Shown: one piece after another, positions 33,196-45,955 of the stretch
Position numbering within the stretch: the first letter of the stretch is position 1
Layout: each line of letters begins with the position of its first letter
Source: Lonicera japonica
Taxonomy: Eukaryota > Streptophyta > Magnoliopsida > Dipsacales > Caprifoliaceae
Length of the DNA stretch: 64,000 bases
Assembly: GCA_021464415.1 (NCBI GenBank)
Contig: CM038468.1
Span: 38,180,969 to 38,244,968 of the forward strand
Direction of reading: 5' to 3'
The notes under the pieces: generated by a model
Databases searched by the model: none
What the model was told of the DNA's origin: nothing
The model's input: the letters and a program-made list of their open reading frames with translations, nothing else
Made by a program: the position numbers and the translations under genes

Positions 33196-34124
33196 TGTCA
33201 TCCCTAATCATTCTCCAATATATATAAAAATAAATATTTAAAAAAATTAACGTATTCCATTATTATTACAATAACGTTATATATTTCTAAAATTTTAATT
33301 ATAAACTGATGGTACCATTGATAGCAACACTGGTTTACAAAAGTAATGTATTTTCTTTTAAAAAATTAAACTTTGTAAAACATTAAATATATATATATAT
33401 ATATTTAAACTAAATGAAGGATTCTGCCATTTGTCTTCCCTAATCATTCACCATACAATAACATTACATATTCCCATATTTTAATTACAATTATATGGTA
33501 TCATTAGTAGTAACATTGGTTTATAAAAGTAATGGTTTATTTTTTGTTATAAAAAAATAAAATATGTAATTTTGTAAAAGATTAAATAAAAACTTATATA
33601 TTTTTTATATTTTTAAATTAAAGGAAGAAATAGGTTGGAGCTCGATTTGAAATAAATAAAATGTGTAAAGTGGTCTGAATATAAGTTATATGAAGAAAAT
33701 ATGTTTAAATGAGAAAAGTGGTTTAGAATAACTTTTCTTGTACACATAATTTTATAATAATAACGGATCTTATTTTTAAAGGTATCAATAAGTAAATTTC
33801 AAATATGCAAATTTTAATAGTTTCTAATTTTTGTATTTAAAGTTAACGTATTTTAAATTTGAAAAGAAGTTGATGAGGGAGAATAGATTGATGGAATTAA
33901 ATAGAGAAAAAAATGTTGACTTCATTGATTTGATATTTTGAAAACGCATCTAATGATCCAAAATTTATCTTATTTATTGTAATTATAGTGTGACCCAAAA
34001 TTAGTGATGTGACGTGGCTCACATTTAGTTAGAATAAATGTAGTTTCCTTCAAGAAAGACGGAAAAAAGGCAATTAAATTTTAGTGATTATATGTTATTT
34101 AGAAATACAAAGTTCCTACAGACA
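33196..34124. other. Spacer upstream of dirigent copy 2
   Basis: AT-rich non-coding tract matching 1285-2204. It contains a TA run at about 33388-33402. No gene. Confidence 0.7.
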
Positions 34125-34828
34125 TTAACCAAGATAAACATTAAACACAAGGAATTTGTTATCCCCTCCAATGCTTCCCTCCACATATTGGGAGCTTTCA
34201 TTGATAGCCTTAACAATGGTGTAGTCATTTGCACCATTATACTTCCCAATTCCCCAATAACTGTAATATGAGCCTCGACATCCCCTTTAAAATGCATCCC
34301 AAATAGCTTCCATCCATCGTTAAACTTGCCATTGGCAAAACTCGTAGTCATAGCCATCATGTGACTATGACCATCTTTCGAGCATGCAACATACATTCCT
34401 TGTGCTTTCCCAACCAACATTGGTCCAAAAATCGGACCTTCAAATAAGTCTTTCTCGATAGTTATGACTATACTCAATTCCAATTCTTGTAGTGTCACAC
34501 TGGTTAGAAAAGGAATTTCAATTCCAGCTAAACCAAGCGTTTGAGTGGCATAATTTGGCATGGGAATTAGGATTCCACCGTATGGAAGAAAAAAACTTTG
34601 TGATTTTGAGAAGGGTAGGTGGCCATTTAGTTTTTTTTATTGTTGGTGGTTGTGGAGTGGAGGAATGTGTGGTAGTTAATGTATTTCGCATACAAAAGGT
34701 AATTGGGCAGGGGTGGTGATTCGGCGATGGTTCGCTTATGGTTCGGGCAGAAAATGAGTAGTTGGTGAAGGCTAAGAGGAAGAGGAACCAAGTGGCGATT
34801 AGCTCGAAAGGAGATTTAGGCATAATCA
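34125..34828 (-). pseudogene. Dirigent-like protein pseudogene, copy 2
   Basis: Best-preserved dirigent copy, about 235 codons from the Met-Ile-Met at 34828 to TAA at 34125-34127. It has a signal peptide (TWFLFLLAFTNYSFSA), the ITF-MRNTL block, then LVGKAQGMYVACSKDG, MAMTTSFANG and LFGMH, and the complete dirigent C-terminus ending FNVYLG. At least two frame breaks are visible: one in the linker between PPT and PFSKP (near 34590-34640) and one near 34250, where the GIGKYNGAN block leaves the frame. It lacks the MITE of copy 1, so that insertion postdates the block duplication. No intact dirigent gene exists in the window. Confidence 0.8.
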
Positions 34829-35526
34829 TATAAAAGGAATTGGCTAAGGGTAAAGGCACAGGTGGAGGTACATTGGGGCAAGTGGGGGCAAGCGCCCCCA
34901 CTTGGTTTTGGATTTTTTTATAATTGTAAATGGGGTATTTTTGAAAATAATAAAAAAATATATAGGAGCTTATGTGTATAAATTTATACTTGAAGTTTAC
35001 CAAAGTGTAAAAGAACCAAACTATACATAGGAATGTTATTTTTCTTAAATACCTATCAATTTTATAAGAGGTGATCTCTTATAAACTAATCAATTTTTTC
35101 ACAAAGTTCCCATGTGGGATTAACTCATTTTCATTACATTTTTTTATCTTAAGTAATTCACTTTGAGTGATAATTTCTAATTCACCTCATAATCATTTTA
35201 AACAAACAAATATACAATTTCGATGTTCTCACGGAGGAGAGCAGGAATCTATAATAATATTTCACAACTAATCAAGTGTGAGGTTCCACTCAAAATTACC
35301 CTTAAAATGGCTCTAAACTGATATTTTACCTATTTTTCCAACACTACTAAGATAAATCCTTTCTTATATCTACTTTTTAATATTAGGTGTAATTAAATTT
35401 CTTAATTACTTATATAGTATTAATTGTGATTCTTCATTAATTGCATAATATTATTAATACTATTATATTTGCATTATATTAATGCAATTTCTCGTAATTG
35501 TTTACATTCTCCATTTGAGCTGTATG

Positions 35527-35530
<4 letters not shown>

Positions 35531-35610
<80 letters not shown>
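35531..35610. repeat. (ATT)n microsatellite, about 27 units
   Basis: Perfect 80-bp ATT repeat, nearly double the length at the equivalent site 4251-4296. Confidence 0.95.
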
Positions 35611-36887
35611 GTTTACATTCAAATTTTATGGTCTTAAATATATTTTTGTGTGATTTGAATTTCGCCCCCATTTAGCCAGATTCTTAGCTCCGCTACTGGG
35701 TAAAGGGGTTGTGTACTCAATTTTTGATGCTTAAAAGAATGCCAAAATATATTCGTTTTCATTTATATCTAGTAACAAGAGTAGTTTTGATATTGTAAAA
35801 GGTAGTTTAACAGTTTGACTTGTTGGCTAGACGAAAACCTTTCAAACGGGTGTCAATGTAAATTAATGTAAACTTTGGGTACCAAAGGGGAATATAAGTA
35901 AATAAATGGGAGCCAAAAAGTAAATGATCCAACTTTTTATAACTTATGTTAAATTTGTAACTTGTGCTTAATATAATAAATTAAAAATAATACTAGATGT
36001 GGATACATGCGCAATGCGTGTAGACGATTATTACTTCCATTTTAAGTCCGGCCAACTATATTTTTGAATAAATAATAAATACAAGAGTAAAATAAAAAAT
36101 TCACTAAAATTTAGTGTCATAACCGCTTTCCATTGCTTTCATTTTGTATTAAAATAGTGATTACTTAAGGTAATATCTTAAACGTTGCATGTGAGACCAA
36201 TATATGTAAAATATGGCACACAGGACCAATAATTTAAACACTATATGTAAAAATGGTGGCAGAGTTTTTAGTTTTTGTTCATCTTTATAAATTGCAGACA
36301 ACATAAATAATAAAAGAGTGCATTGAATAAAATTTTTGTACTGTCACAGATTGTTTGAGAATGACATGGATCTACTTAGACTGTTTAGACTTGAGTAAAT
36401 AATGAACTGAATTAAATAAGAAGAAACATAAGCAAATGATCTCACAAAGGCAAAAAAAGTAATATGGTTTGATAAAATTTAACTACTCCTCGATCAGTGC
36501 AATTATCTGAGATTTGGAATATTTCACAGTTGACAATGTGAACAACATAATTATACAAAGAATAAAGCTTTTATCCTTATTGAATAAGGTAGGGATTTCT
36601 ACATATAAAGTTTTTTTACTTTTTATTTTATTTATAATATGCTTAATATGAGCCTTTAAAATACAAATTAACATTTTTCATGCATATATACAATAACAAG
36701 AAAGGGAAAAACAAAAAAAAGCTAACAAAATATAAGAATTGTACATGGCTGTCAATTGGGCCAACTGGCCAAGTAGGCCTGATGCCCGCCTGTTTGCCCC
36801 AATAAATTGATTATGGAGTTTTAATTGAGTTTGAGTTGGGTAGAGTGTGGATAATATTTTAAGCCTGAATTATGAGTTGGGTTTGAA

Positions 36888-37039
36888 GGGAAAATTTCAA
36901 GTAAAGACTAAACTTTATGAATTGGTGCTTTTTATGACGCTTTTGTGTCGTAAATACACACCCCTAGTGTTTTTACGACACAAAAATATCGTAAAAAGTT
37001 CCAATCCGTAAGGTCTTGATCTTACTAAAAATGCTATGT
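36888..37039. mobile_element. Hairpin MITE, 152 bp, Mutator-like TSD
   Basis: Present here but absent from the sibling spacers near 5465 and 54570. It is flanked by an exact 9-bp duplication, gggtttgaa (36879-36887 and 37040-37048). The middle is an inverted repeat: tgacgcttttgtgtcgtaaa near 36935 pairs with tttacgacacaaaaatatcg near 36975. A 9-bp TSD suggests the Mutator superfamily; the outermost ends match only weakly. Confidence 0.7.
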
Positions 37040-37419
37040 GGGTTTGAATATACAAGGTAAGTCTTATTTTAGGCCAATTTATGCTCAAAAATGCATTCCC
37101 ATATCGGACTTAGATGGCGCCGTTCACAAGCATAAAATTGTAGGCAAAAGGCTAAAAGCTCATGATCTTACTAAAATTTTCTTTCCATAACACAAGTAAT
37201 AATTCGCAAACGTGAATTATGGGAAGAAAAAAATAAGGAAAGGAAAAGGAGTTAAAAACCCTAGCCTTTTTTTGGTTATAAGAAAGCTGACATGAGGAGT
37301 AAGGGCTTTGCCGTTCGATAGAGTGAAATCTGAAGGAAACACTGGAAAAAAAAAACAGAAGCAGCAGCCCCAGCATCAAGATAAAGTGAGAGATAATTTT
37401 GGAAGAGAAGAAGAAAACA

Positions 37420-38587
37420 ATGGAGTCACAATTAGCAGGCACAGAATCGCAATTCCAGCAAAGGAAAATAGTGAAACGAGAAAGACTGATGGAATCGGAA
37501 TTACCAGACGAAATCATTGACGAGATACTCTCTAGACTACCAGTTCAGTCTGTTTTGCTATTTAAGTGCGTTTGCAAACGCTGGCTTTCTACGATTTCTG
37601 ATCCTAATTTTCATCAAAAGACAGAGATTGAGTCAATTCTCGTTGTGGAATCATTAAAAACTCTTACCGCCTCTCTTTTCTCAATTGATGATAATAAATT
37701 TGTTACCAAATCGTTCTCTGTACCGTGTAATGAAAGGAAAAATTACTATTACGAAAATATTGTCGTCTCGAATTCATGTAACGGCATGGTGATAATAGGC
37801 ATTCCTGAGTCCTTTTCCCTGTTCAATCCATTTACTCGTTATTTCGCCAAAGTTTTAGTACTGAATTGCTTGCGCCAGAACAATGTGGTCATGGCGGCTT
37901 TGTTACGACACTTCTACTAATGATTACAAGGTTGTAAACAGATTTACGCACCGTTTTGGGCGTGACAGAGTTGTCGTGGTAGCTAGTTTAAAGACAAAAA
38001 GGTGTGTCCAGATTAATTTCCCTTTTGATGTTGCTTCTACAAAGGCTGGTCCGGTAGTGAATGGCACAATGCATTGGACCGTCAACGATGGCATTAATAA
38101 TCAACAGTCCAAAAAAATTATATACTTTGACCCGTCTAGGAATTTATTCGAGGAGTTCCCATCCCCGCCATCACAATTTGGGGGTAAAAACGCTATTTTT
38201 CATTTGGGAGTTTCAAGAGGATATCTTTGTATGGTTAGACTGTGCCGTTTTAATATTGAAGTACTGATAATGAAGGAATACGGTGTTGGAGAATCTTGGA
38301 CGTCTCTGACTACTATGCCATTAGCGTTTCGCCCATATCCGCCGTTTCTTTTCACAAATAATGGTGATATCATGATTCTACAAAAGAAAAACACATCCCA
38401 AGTATTGGCAGACAATCCGGAAAAAAAGACAACGAGGACCTTCGATTTGCCAAATGTCCAGGACTTGTTGTTGGACGGGGTTTTAATAGTTCAAAATATA
38501 GCTTCGCCGAGTGGCTATGAGTGGGATGAGATTCGACACAAGAATCATGGGGTGGAGATAGAGTGGCAGAAAACGGAAGCTAATTAA
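37420..38587 (+). pseudogene. F-box/FBA protein, type I, frameshifted
   Basis: The ATG at 37420 begins MESQLAGTESQFQ as in the other type I copies. The F-box is intact (LPDEIIDEILSRLPVQSVLLFKCVCKRWL), with an Arg-to-Leu change relative to the copy at 5843. Two bases are missing near 37895, within MAGLCYDT, so the first frame ends at 37920 after about 167 codons. The remaining FBA region is open in the second frame to TAA at 38585-38587 and keeps WTSLTTMPL and EWDEIRHKNHG. Apart from this one indel the gene is complete, so loss of function is recent or the deletion could be a sequencing error. Confidence 0.88.
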
Positions 38588-39886
38588 TTTTGTATAATTT
38601 TTGTTTGATGAAAGTTTTATTCTCGGTTTGTATTCATTCAATGACTTAGTAGACTGTTTGTTCTTCTTTATTTTGTTTGGTTTGATCATTATCACTTCTT
38701 TTTTGACAAGGAAAAGCCGGCAAAACGTCTCTACAAACAACTCAAAAACTAGACTCACGCGTTCCACACCAGAATTCTAAATCAAGGAGGCAGTAAAGAA
38801 TTGCGTCTCTGATAGCATCACTTCGAAGAGCACTATGCGCAATCTCCTTAACAGCCTTGTTCGCATCACTGGACAAGCACCGGAATTCAGAAATTCAGAA
38901 AATGAAAAGTTAAAAATTAGTTAAATAATTTGATGTAAGACATTTGATAATTTTGTCAACGGCTTTATAGCTCGTTAGCATTCTACTTACTCTTGTAATA
39001 AAGAGATCTTGAGTTCGGTTCACATGTACATGATTATTGAACCTAATATTGTATTCACCTTTGTGGTGATTTTGTGTCCACCGTTTGTAAAACTATCGCT
39101 TTGTATCAAAAATAATTATTCAATAATTTTAATTTCCATTTATGTTTTAAACTGATTTATCACAATAAAACTAAAGAAATAGGCTTACATTAGCTATTTT
39201 ACCAGCGTCTATTTTTTCATTATAACGTCATTGAGTTTATTTTTATGTTTTATTTTTTATTGCCTTTGACAATGTCCTCTTTGTAGCATCTAAAACAAAA
39301 AGGAAAAACAAGTAGGAAATACACGTAGATTCCGACTAAATCGATTTAAATAATTAATTTCTCGAGTAACACCGAAAATGTAATATTTTTTACTAAAGAT
39401 TTTAGTAGCAGATTAGATTAATAAAATAAATCCGTTTGACAAGGTTCTCCTTGAATATATTATTTTTCTCTTTAAATACCATTTATTAACCCAATATGCT
39501 AATTATATAGTATTTTAATGGTATTTAAAGTTGGGTCCACTTATGAGGCTGGGTGGTTCAGAAATTGAAACCAAAACAAAATTTTCAAGTTTAGATTGGG
39601 TTTCGGGCTCCCTAATTTGCACTCTTGACGAAAACTGAAAGCACCCTGAAATTTATGTATAAATCTTATCAACTTAATAAATAAAGCATAGTTACTCTCA
39701 CTGTTTGATGTGTTAAAGTAACTGAATTTGACTGTGGCTGGTGGCTTTTTTGATACTGCTTTAAAATTTACTTATTTATTTTAAAACTTATATGAAAATC
39801 GAATAAACCCAACCCGAAAAGTTGGCTTTGGGCCCTGATGATTTAGGAAAAAAAACTGAATTTTCAAATTTGATTTGGGTCTATTG
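38588..39886. other. Spacer downstream of type I F-box gene
   Basis: Conserved with 56113-57370. Homology stops abruptly after gggtct at 39886. No gene. Confidence 0.65.
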
Positions 39887-41340
39887 GATTTAGAATTTAT
39901 AAGATTTTTATGGATTTTTAAAGTTTATGGGTATTCAATTGAGATTTTAAAAAGCCTTTTCAAATCATAATGTATTCAATTGAGATTTTAAAAACTCTTT
40001 TAAAATCTTGATATATTCAATTAAGATTTTAAAAAATTCATCTAAATCTTATGGTATTCAAAAGTCTAATGACTTAGTAGGATTTTAATTATTGGTGAAT
40101 TTTGGTAGATTGCAAGTCTAATCACTTACCCAGAGATTTCAGATGGATTTCTAATTCCTTTAACAACTTTACTCAATATTCTCTCTCCCCCCTTCCCCCT
40201 CCCCCTCTCCCTCTCTCTCTCAAAATCCAAATTTTTTATTGTGTGGTGAATGTATTGATTTTTTTTTCATCCCTATAAAATCTTTATTCTCTCTTTTACT
40301 AATAATGTAGTTATCACGCATTTACATAATTTCAAATGGTTAGACCGTTAATTATCATTCAAATTTTTAAAAATAGTTCATGTCAATTTCATTAAAAAAT
40401 ACTAGTGAGGTAAGAAGTCTAATTTTGTTGGTGCATAAAATCATCCATAGTTAAAGTCGGTTTACAAAAGTAAAATTCAGTTAACTTATTATGTAATAAT
40501 TGTTAATTTTTTACTGTAAGCGAAAGTTAGGGACATAACATTTTTTTTTGGTAATTCATTTCATGAACTAACACATCATGCATTATTATACTTTTATAAT
40601 ACTTCAGATAGTAATTTGACCAAAATCTCAAAAATTTTAAGTACTCAATTTGGTTCAAACATGGATTTTAAATTAATAAATATACACTGGAATAATAATG
40701 TTATAATTCATATTCACTTTGTAATCAATTTTTTTTATTATTTTTCATCCGATTTTTTTATTATAACTAGTTTTTATGCACGTGCATTTCACGTGATTGT
40801 CGTGCTTGACAAATGCCATTAAATCCATTAATGAATACGTATATACTAAGAATTGAATAATTAGTATGGAATAAAAATAATAATAACATATAAACAAAAC
40901 ATAGTATCCAGTGTACGTAAAAAATTGATGACTATAAGAAAATCATAAATAATTGTCGCCTTTAATTTTTTAAGTAAATAGGTGGCTATAAAATAATGGA
41001 AATGGAAATTAAGAGGACAACAATGAGAATAAAGAGGGTTATGATAATCATAATGATGGTCGAATGGAGTAGTATGAATTTTTATAATGTGTTTCGTTAC
41101 TTGTCTTTACATTTTTGATAATGTTACTTTAAACTCATAATTAATTTATTTTATTGTTTGTCTTTTGTCTTTTGTCTTTTGATTTTTGATTTTTTTGATG
41201 AACTTATTAAAATCTGTAGAAATCCATGAACTTATTAAAATCTGCATAAATCCAAAAGAATCTATGCATTAAAATATGTTAGATTCTATAAGGATTTAAA
41301 ACAATCCATAAATATGTCAGATTCTATAAGGATTTAAAAT
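39887..41340. other. Foreign segment replacing the 5' half of a type II F-box gene
   Basis: By comparison with 57370-58440, about 1.06 kb (promoter, F-box, first ~130 codons) is missing and 1.45 kb of unrelated AT-rich DNA sits in its place. The left edge has repeated tattcaattgagattttaaa motifs and the right edge has repeated tagattctataaggattt motifs, loosely inverted to each other. This suggests a degenerate TIR transposon, but I see no clear TSD or transposase. Confidence 0.45.
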
Positions 41341-41493
41341 ATGTTCAATCCATTGACTCGTTACTTAGTCAAAGTTTTAGCACTCGATTGTATGCGCCAA
41401 AATGGTATCGTCATGATTGGCCTTTGTTACGATGCGTCTACTAAGGATTACAAGGTCGTAGTTCGATTCATGCACCGTTTTGGTAATGGCAGA
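41341..41493 (+). pseudogene. Type II F-box gene fragment (middle part), left of LTR
   Basis: About 50 codons of FBA region (MFNPLTRYLVKVLAL, GLCYDASTKDYKVVVRF) matching the intact gene from about 58435. It ends in the TSD-like gcaga (41489-41493), directly followed by the LTR. The F-box end is gone. Confidence 0.88.
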
Positions 41494-43162
41494 TGTAGAC
41501 ATCCTAATTTGCGAGCCCTGCAAGAACCCTTATTTTATTACTAAGTTATTCTTCATTTTTAAATTTAAATTTTGATTTTAGTAGTTTGGCCATTTTTAGG
41601 CTTATTTTGCATTTTCCTTATGTTTCCCCACTTTTCATCCCATATTGGATGAGAGTGAAGAGTGAGGCCTTGGGTTTCCTTATAAATAAGGGCCTAAGGC
41701 TTGTAGTTTAAGGGGAGCCAAATGAGAAGGATCATATAAGAGTTTTTTTAGCCATTGAACCCATAATTCTCATTAGTACAAGATTCTCCTATTCTTTTAT
41801 TAGAGATGTCGAGAATTATGCTCCAGTCAGTTTTATTATATTTTTAGAAAATAATAATATTTTCAGTATAAAGTTTGCACTCGGAGTGTCAGTCTTTGTC
41901 AACGCTGGAGGTCTGCCCGCTTCTCTCGTTTTTGTATTATCGTCGGGATGGTAATTATCTGCCATCTTCTTTTAATTAAGTTTATTATATGCATACTTGT
42001 CTTATTTTAATTAAGTTTATTATATACTTGTTTAATTTTAGTTTATGATATGCATGCTTGTCTTATTTTAATTAAGCTTATTTTATGCGTACTTGTTTTA
42101 AGTTTATCATATATGTGTTTATTTTATTAAAGTTTATTATCTGTAGACTTGTTTAAAGTTTATTATATATATACGTACTTGTTTATTATCGCGAAAGTAC
42201 TATAAGTGAGTAGGGAGTTGGCTTGCTTGGGTCAACATAAACCGAAAGCATTTACTTCCACCATTGTCGTTCTAATTTTAATTGTTTTGTAGATTCTTTT
42301 TATCTGTTGTTCTGTCCACTTTCTAGCTGAATAAACTTATTGTCAACTTACTGATATTCTATCGTTTTCAAACAAAACAACTTGATAAAACCCTAATAAA
42401 ATTACTTATAAAACCAAAAGAAGTAAGAACACTTATCATCTGGCTAAAACCAAGTTTTCAAAACTCGGACTGAAAAAGCTTACATAGGAATTAAATTCAG
42501 ATATATTCTGTCTTCCATATAGACTATAATGTATTTGATAGAATCTCCTCAAGAGTTCAATTTCATATTAAATCAATTCCGATAAGATCCGATCTTTTCT
42601 AAATTAAACAAACGAGATAATTGATATTGTTTTTTGAGAAAACAATACCGAATCACTCTCATTTCAAAATTGATAAGATAAACGTTTGTCACTAGTAATC
42701 AGATTTTGACAAAACCAAAACATCGGATCACAGAATACAAGGTTTTCATTCCTTTCCCCGTTTTTTCCAAAATCAGGTTTTCATTAGTTATTTCCAGAAA
42801 GCAGTAGAATATCAGTAAAAGCATCCAAGTTTTCCAACATAGAATAAACATATAAGACCACTAGAGATCGAAAGGGCGGAATGGGTGCTTAACACCTTCC
42901 CAAACCATAATATAGTTCCCGAACCCTATAGAATCTTGATTTCGTAGACAAACGTGTAAAGAAAGGCTTATCTGTAGCATTTTCTCTTACACAACTATTT
43001 TGTCCATTTTCTCGTAAAACGTACTGGCGACTCTGAACGAACCCTCTTGCATCGACACCCGATATGAATTATCAACACATAGAAGCAAATAGAATAATGG
43101 AATCCTTTCCAATGTTTCAGACTCCCAAACTAGAGACTGAGATCCTGGGGTGAATTCTCACA
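41494..43162 (+). repeat. LTR A (5' LTR) of the non-autonomous element
   Basis: 1669 bp, TGTAGACATCC...GAATTCTCACA. A TATA box, TATAAATA, is at 41681-41688. It resembles 51478-53172 by about 90 % or more. Its last ~350 bp (from about 42840) match the R/U5 part of the 18.6-kb element's LTR, including the tgcttaacaccttcccaaac block. It contains a copy of the leader block AGTACTATAAGTGAGTAG at about 42199. Confidence 0.9.
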
Positions 43163-43182
43163 GTGGCAACTCTGCTGGGGAC
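43163..43182 (+). promoter_or_regulatory. Primer binding site
   Basis: GTGGCAACTCTGCTGGGGAC directly after the LTR end. It differs by two bases from the PBS at 30161-30180. Confidence 0.85.
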
Positions 43183-44220
43183 CACAAGAGAACTAGGCTC
43201 TTATATGTGGACTTTTGCTTATAATATGTTGAAATGTATGCTTTTACTGCTTTTTCTACCTGCCTTTAAACCCCCTAACGTGGCACCTGGATTTTATTGT
43301 TAACTTGACCTAGAGGCGCAGTAGAGTCCATTCATTTATATATACATGTGTTTAGGATTTTCCCTACTTGTTAAATTGATTGTGAAGAAATATGTTTTCC
43401 AATAAAAATGACGTTTTTAAAATACATCTCTAAGATAAGATATTTGCAATTAAATATTTCGAAAACTCTTATTTTCACGCACATCACTATTCATGCATGG
43501 TTCTTACGAGTGTGATCTTTACCCCAAACCTCCGAAAGTACTATAAGTGAGTAGGGAGTTGGCTTACTTAGGCCAACATAAACCGAAATCATTTACTTCC
43601 ATTCTCCTTGGCCAAGTACGCCCCCGAGGTATATCGAGTGACAAGAACACTCACGTACCCAGAAAGTATATCAAACGATTCTTGCACATACCCAACCCTG
43701 TGGTATATCATGAGATCTTGCCAAATAGGAGGGAGCCTGAAGCCTTCACCTTGCATTACACCTGCGTTGCATATAGGAAGAGTCGAGATATAACACTTTT
43801 ATATTTTTTTATCAACCGTGAGGAGTTCGTACCGTATAGGGCCTTGTCATGTATATTCCCCCAGATATTGGCGAGTACGACCGGAGGCTGACCAACCTCC
43901 GTCGTAGAAATTTACATCAAGATCACCTCGTTATGACTTTCCCCGGTACATCTCCTATGAAAAGCAATTCAAGAGGAGCGATATTTCCAATTTTTCTTCA
44001 AAAGCCAAAAAATGAGTTTTTCAAAAATTGGAACAAAACGGGTAACCCAAGGACTGCTTTGCTGCCTACCCTAAAAGCTCCCACAGGGAATTCTCTCAAG
44101 TTGTTGTTGACATATCTTTACAACACCCGAAAATTGTTTTTCGTTGTTTATTTACATAACTTTTTTTACAGAAGAGTTCGCGTCATTAGTATGTGTGTAT
44201 CTGAAGGTTAAAGACTTTCG
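43183..44220 (+). other. Leader of the non-autonomous element
   Basis: Closely follows the leader of the large element (29432-30160 reversed) up to about 43800, including AGTACTATAAGTGAGTAG (about 43539) and the GGTATATC repeats. After 43800 it has no recognised counterpart. Frames present lack a conserved ATG. Confidence 0.7.
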
Positions 44221-44299
44221 CCTATGATCTAGAAGACTGGCAAGACAGGGATCACACCAACAGACTACTCAAAGTCTCCATTTGAAAAACAATGTTACT

Positions 44300-45660
44300 T
44301 CAGTAGAGGTGATCAACCTCGCCTTAGTAGCCTCCAGCTTCGGATTAGGAAAAATTGTTAGGGCTTCTATTAACCAAACAATTAGACAAGACCATTTAGG
44401 GCTCTATAAACCTCCAAGCAGATATGGCCACTAGGGCCTCCACCAACTAATGGATCAGATTAAGCTACCTAGACCTTAATCGCCGCTAGGGCCTCCACAG
44501 AACCCGAAACAGACAAAACCGTTAGGGCATCCACAGATCAGACTATTAAGGTCTCCACCAACCATAAATAAGATAGGGCCAATAGTACCTCCACCGACTA
44601 CCGATCAGGCAGAGCCACCAGAGTATAAGCCAACCATATATTAGATAAAGGACGCCAGAACCACCACAGATTATAGATCGAATACAGCCGCCAAGGTAAC
44701 CACCGACCTCAGATCATGCAACGCCCTTAAGGCCTCTTTTCACTAACAATCAGACGATGCCACCGAGGGATCCATAAACTTCAGATCTAATAAAAACATC
44801 AAAACCACCGCCGAATCAAGCAGGGATACTAAAGCTTTAGTCAACCACAGATTAGATAAATCTGATAGGACCTATATTGCTGCCAAAGCCTCCATCAACC
44901 TCAAAACAGAAAAGGCCACCTAAGGCTTAATAAATCACAGATCAGATAAGGCCACCAGGGCCTCCACAGACCATAAATCGAATACGGCCACCAGGGCTCC
45001 TATCGACTTCAGATTGGGCAGGGCCCTTAAGACCTCCGCTTGCTATAGATCTGCCAGGTTCATCGAGAACTCCACGGACATTTAGATCATATAAACCCAC
45101 CAAGGCCTCCGTCAAACGTGTTTCAGGCAAGGTCGTTAAGACTTTCACCGATAATATATTGAATAAGTTCGTCAAAAACTATCAACTTCAGATTCAAACA
45201 AAGCTACCAAAACCTCTATTAGCTAGATAAGACCGCCAAGGCCTCCATCGCCCTCAGATCAGATAGGGATCAGACAGAGTCGTCAACCTTAGATAAAACG
45301 AACCCACCAGGGCATCCATCGACCATGCTTCAAGCAGGGCCGCCAGGGCCTTCATTAAACCTCAGATCGAGTAGATCGTTAAAAACTTGCGTTGACTTGA
45401 AATCAGACAGAATCGTCAAGAACTTTACCAACATCAGATCAGACAAACCCACCAGGGCCTCCGTCGACCATGTTTCAAGTACGGCCGACAGGGCCTCTAT
45501 CAACCTTAGATATTGCAGGGCCGTTAAGACCACCACCAGCTATGGATTAGGTAGGACCACAGGGCTTCTATCAACTTCAGAACAGACTAGGCCACCAAGG
45601 ACTCCACTTACTTTAAAAGCTAGACAGGACCATCAACACTTGCACCGGACATATCAAAAT
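44300..45660. repeat. Tandem array a: degenerate ~45-bp repeats
   Basis: Repeated motif agatcagaca-n-ggccaccagggcctcca-n-gacc, strongly diverged between units. It occupies the position where gag would begin. Frames across it are repeat artefacts. Confidence 0.85.
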
Positions 45661-45955
45661 TGTTGTTGTTTTCAGTGAGCAAATAATTGTACACAATCGC
45701 CCTTGATCACCATCGGATGAGATAAGGTTTAAATCGGCCAACAGGGCACTTCTCGGGTTTTTAGTATAAAATTTTTAATCCAAGATCTAAGTCAGAATTA
45801 CCAGTTGGATTAGAGTACAGGTTTTTCAGCCTTCATAACCATTGGACCACCCAGGATGAGAAAAAGCACCTCAAGTTGCTTCTTTAGGTTTTTTAGAATG
45901 CAATCTAGGCCAACTGGGACAAAAAATTTGATGACTGGACTATGGCTACTACCGC
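45661..45955. other. Unique stretch between arrays a and b
   Basis: No gene or repeat recognised. Confidence 0.5.

Larger units (their letters stand above)
34829..37419. other. Spacer between dirigent copy 2 and type I F-box gene
   Basis: Matches 3400-5842. It holds the expanded ATT microsatellite and a hairpin MITE (both listed). It retains a ~120-bp piece (about 36490-36620) missing in the first block. No gene. Confidence 0.65.

Noticed and set aside
35469..35675. Poly-Leu / poly-Asn frames on both strands
   Set aside because: Translation of the ATT microsatellite.
43547..43891. Leader frame conserved with 29674-29913
   Set aside because: Starts with GTG, no ATG; similarity is explained by conserved leader DNA. 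Kept only as a note under the leader.
45325..45678. Frame with Gly-Pro-rich start in array a
   Set aside because: Degenerate tandem repeat; no conserved protein and no supporting context.
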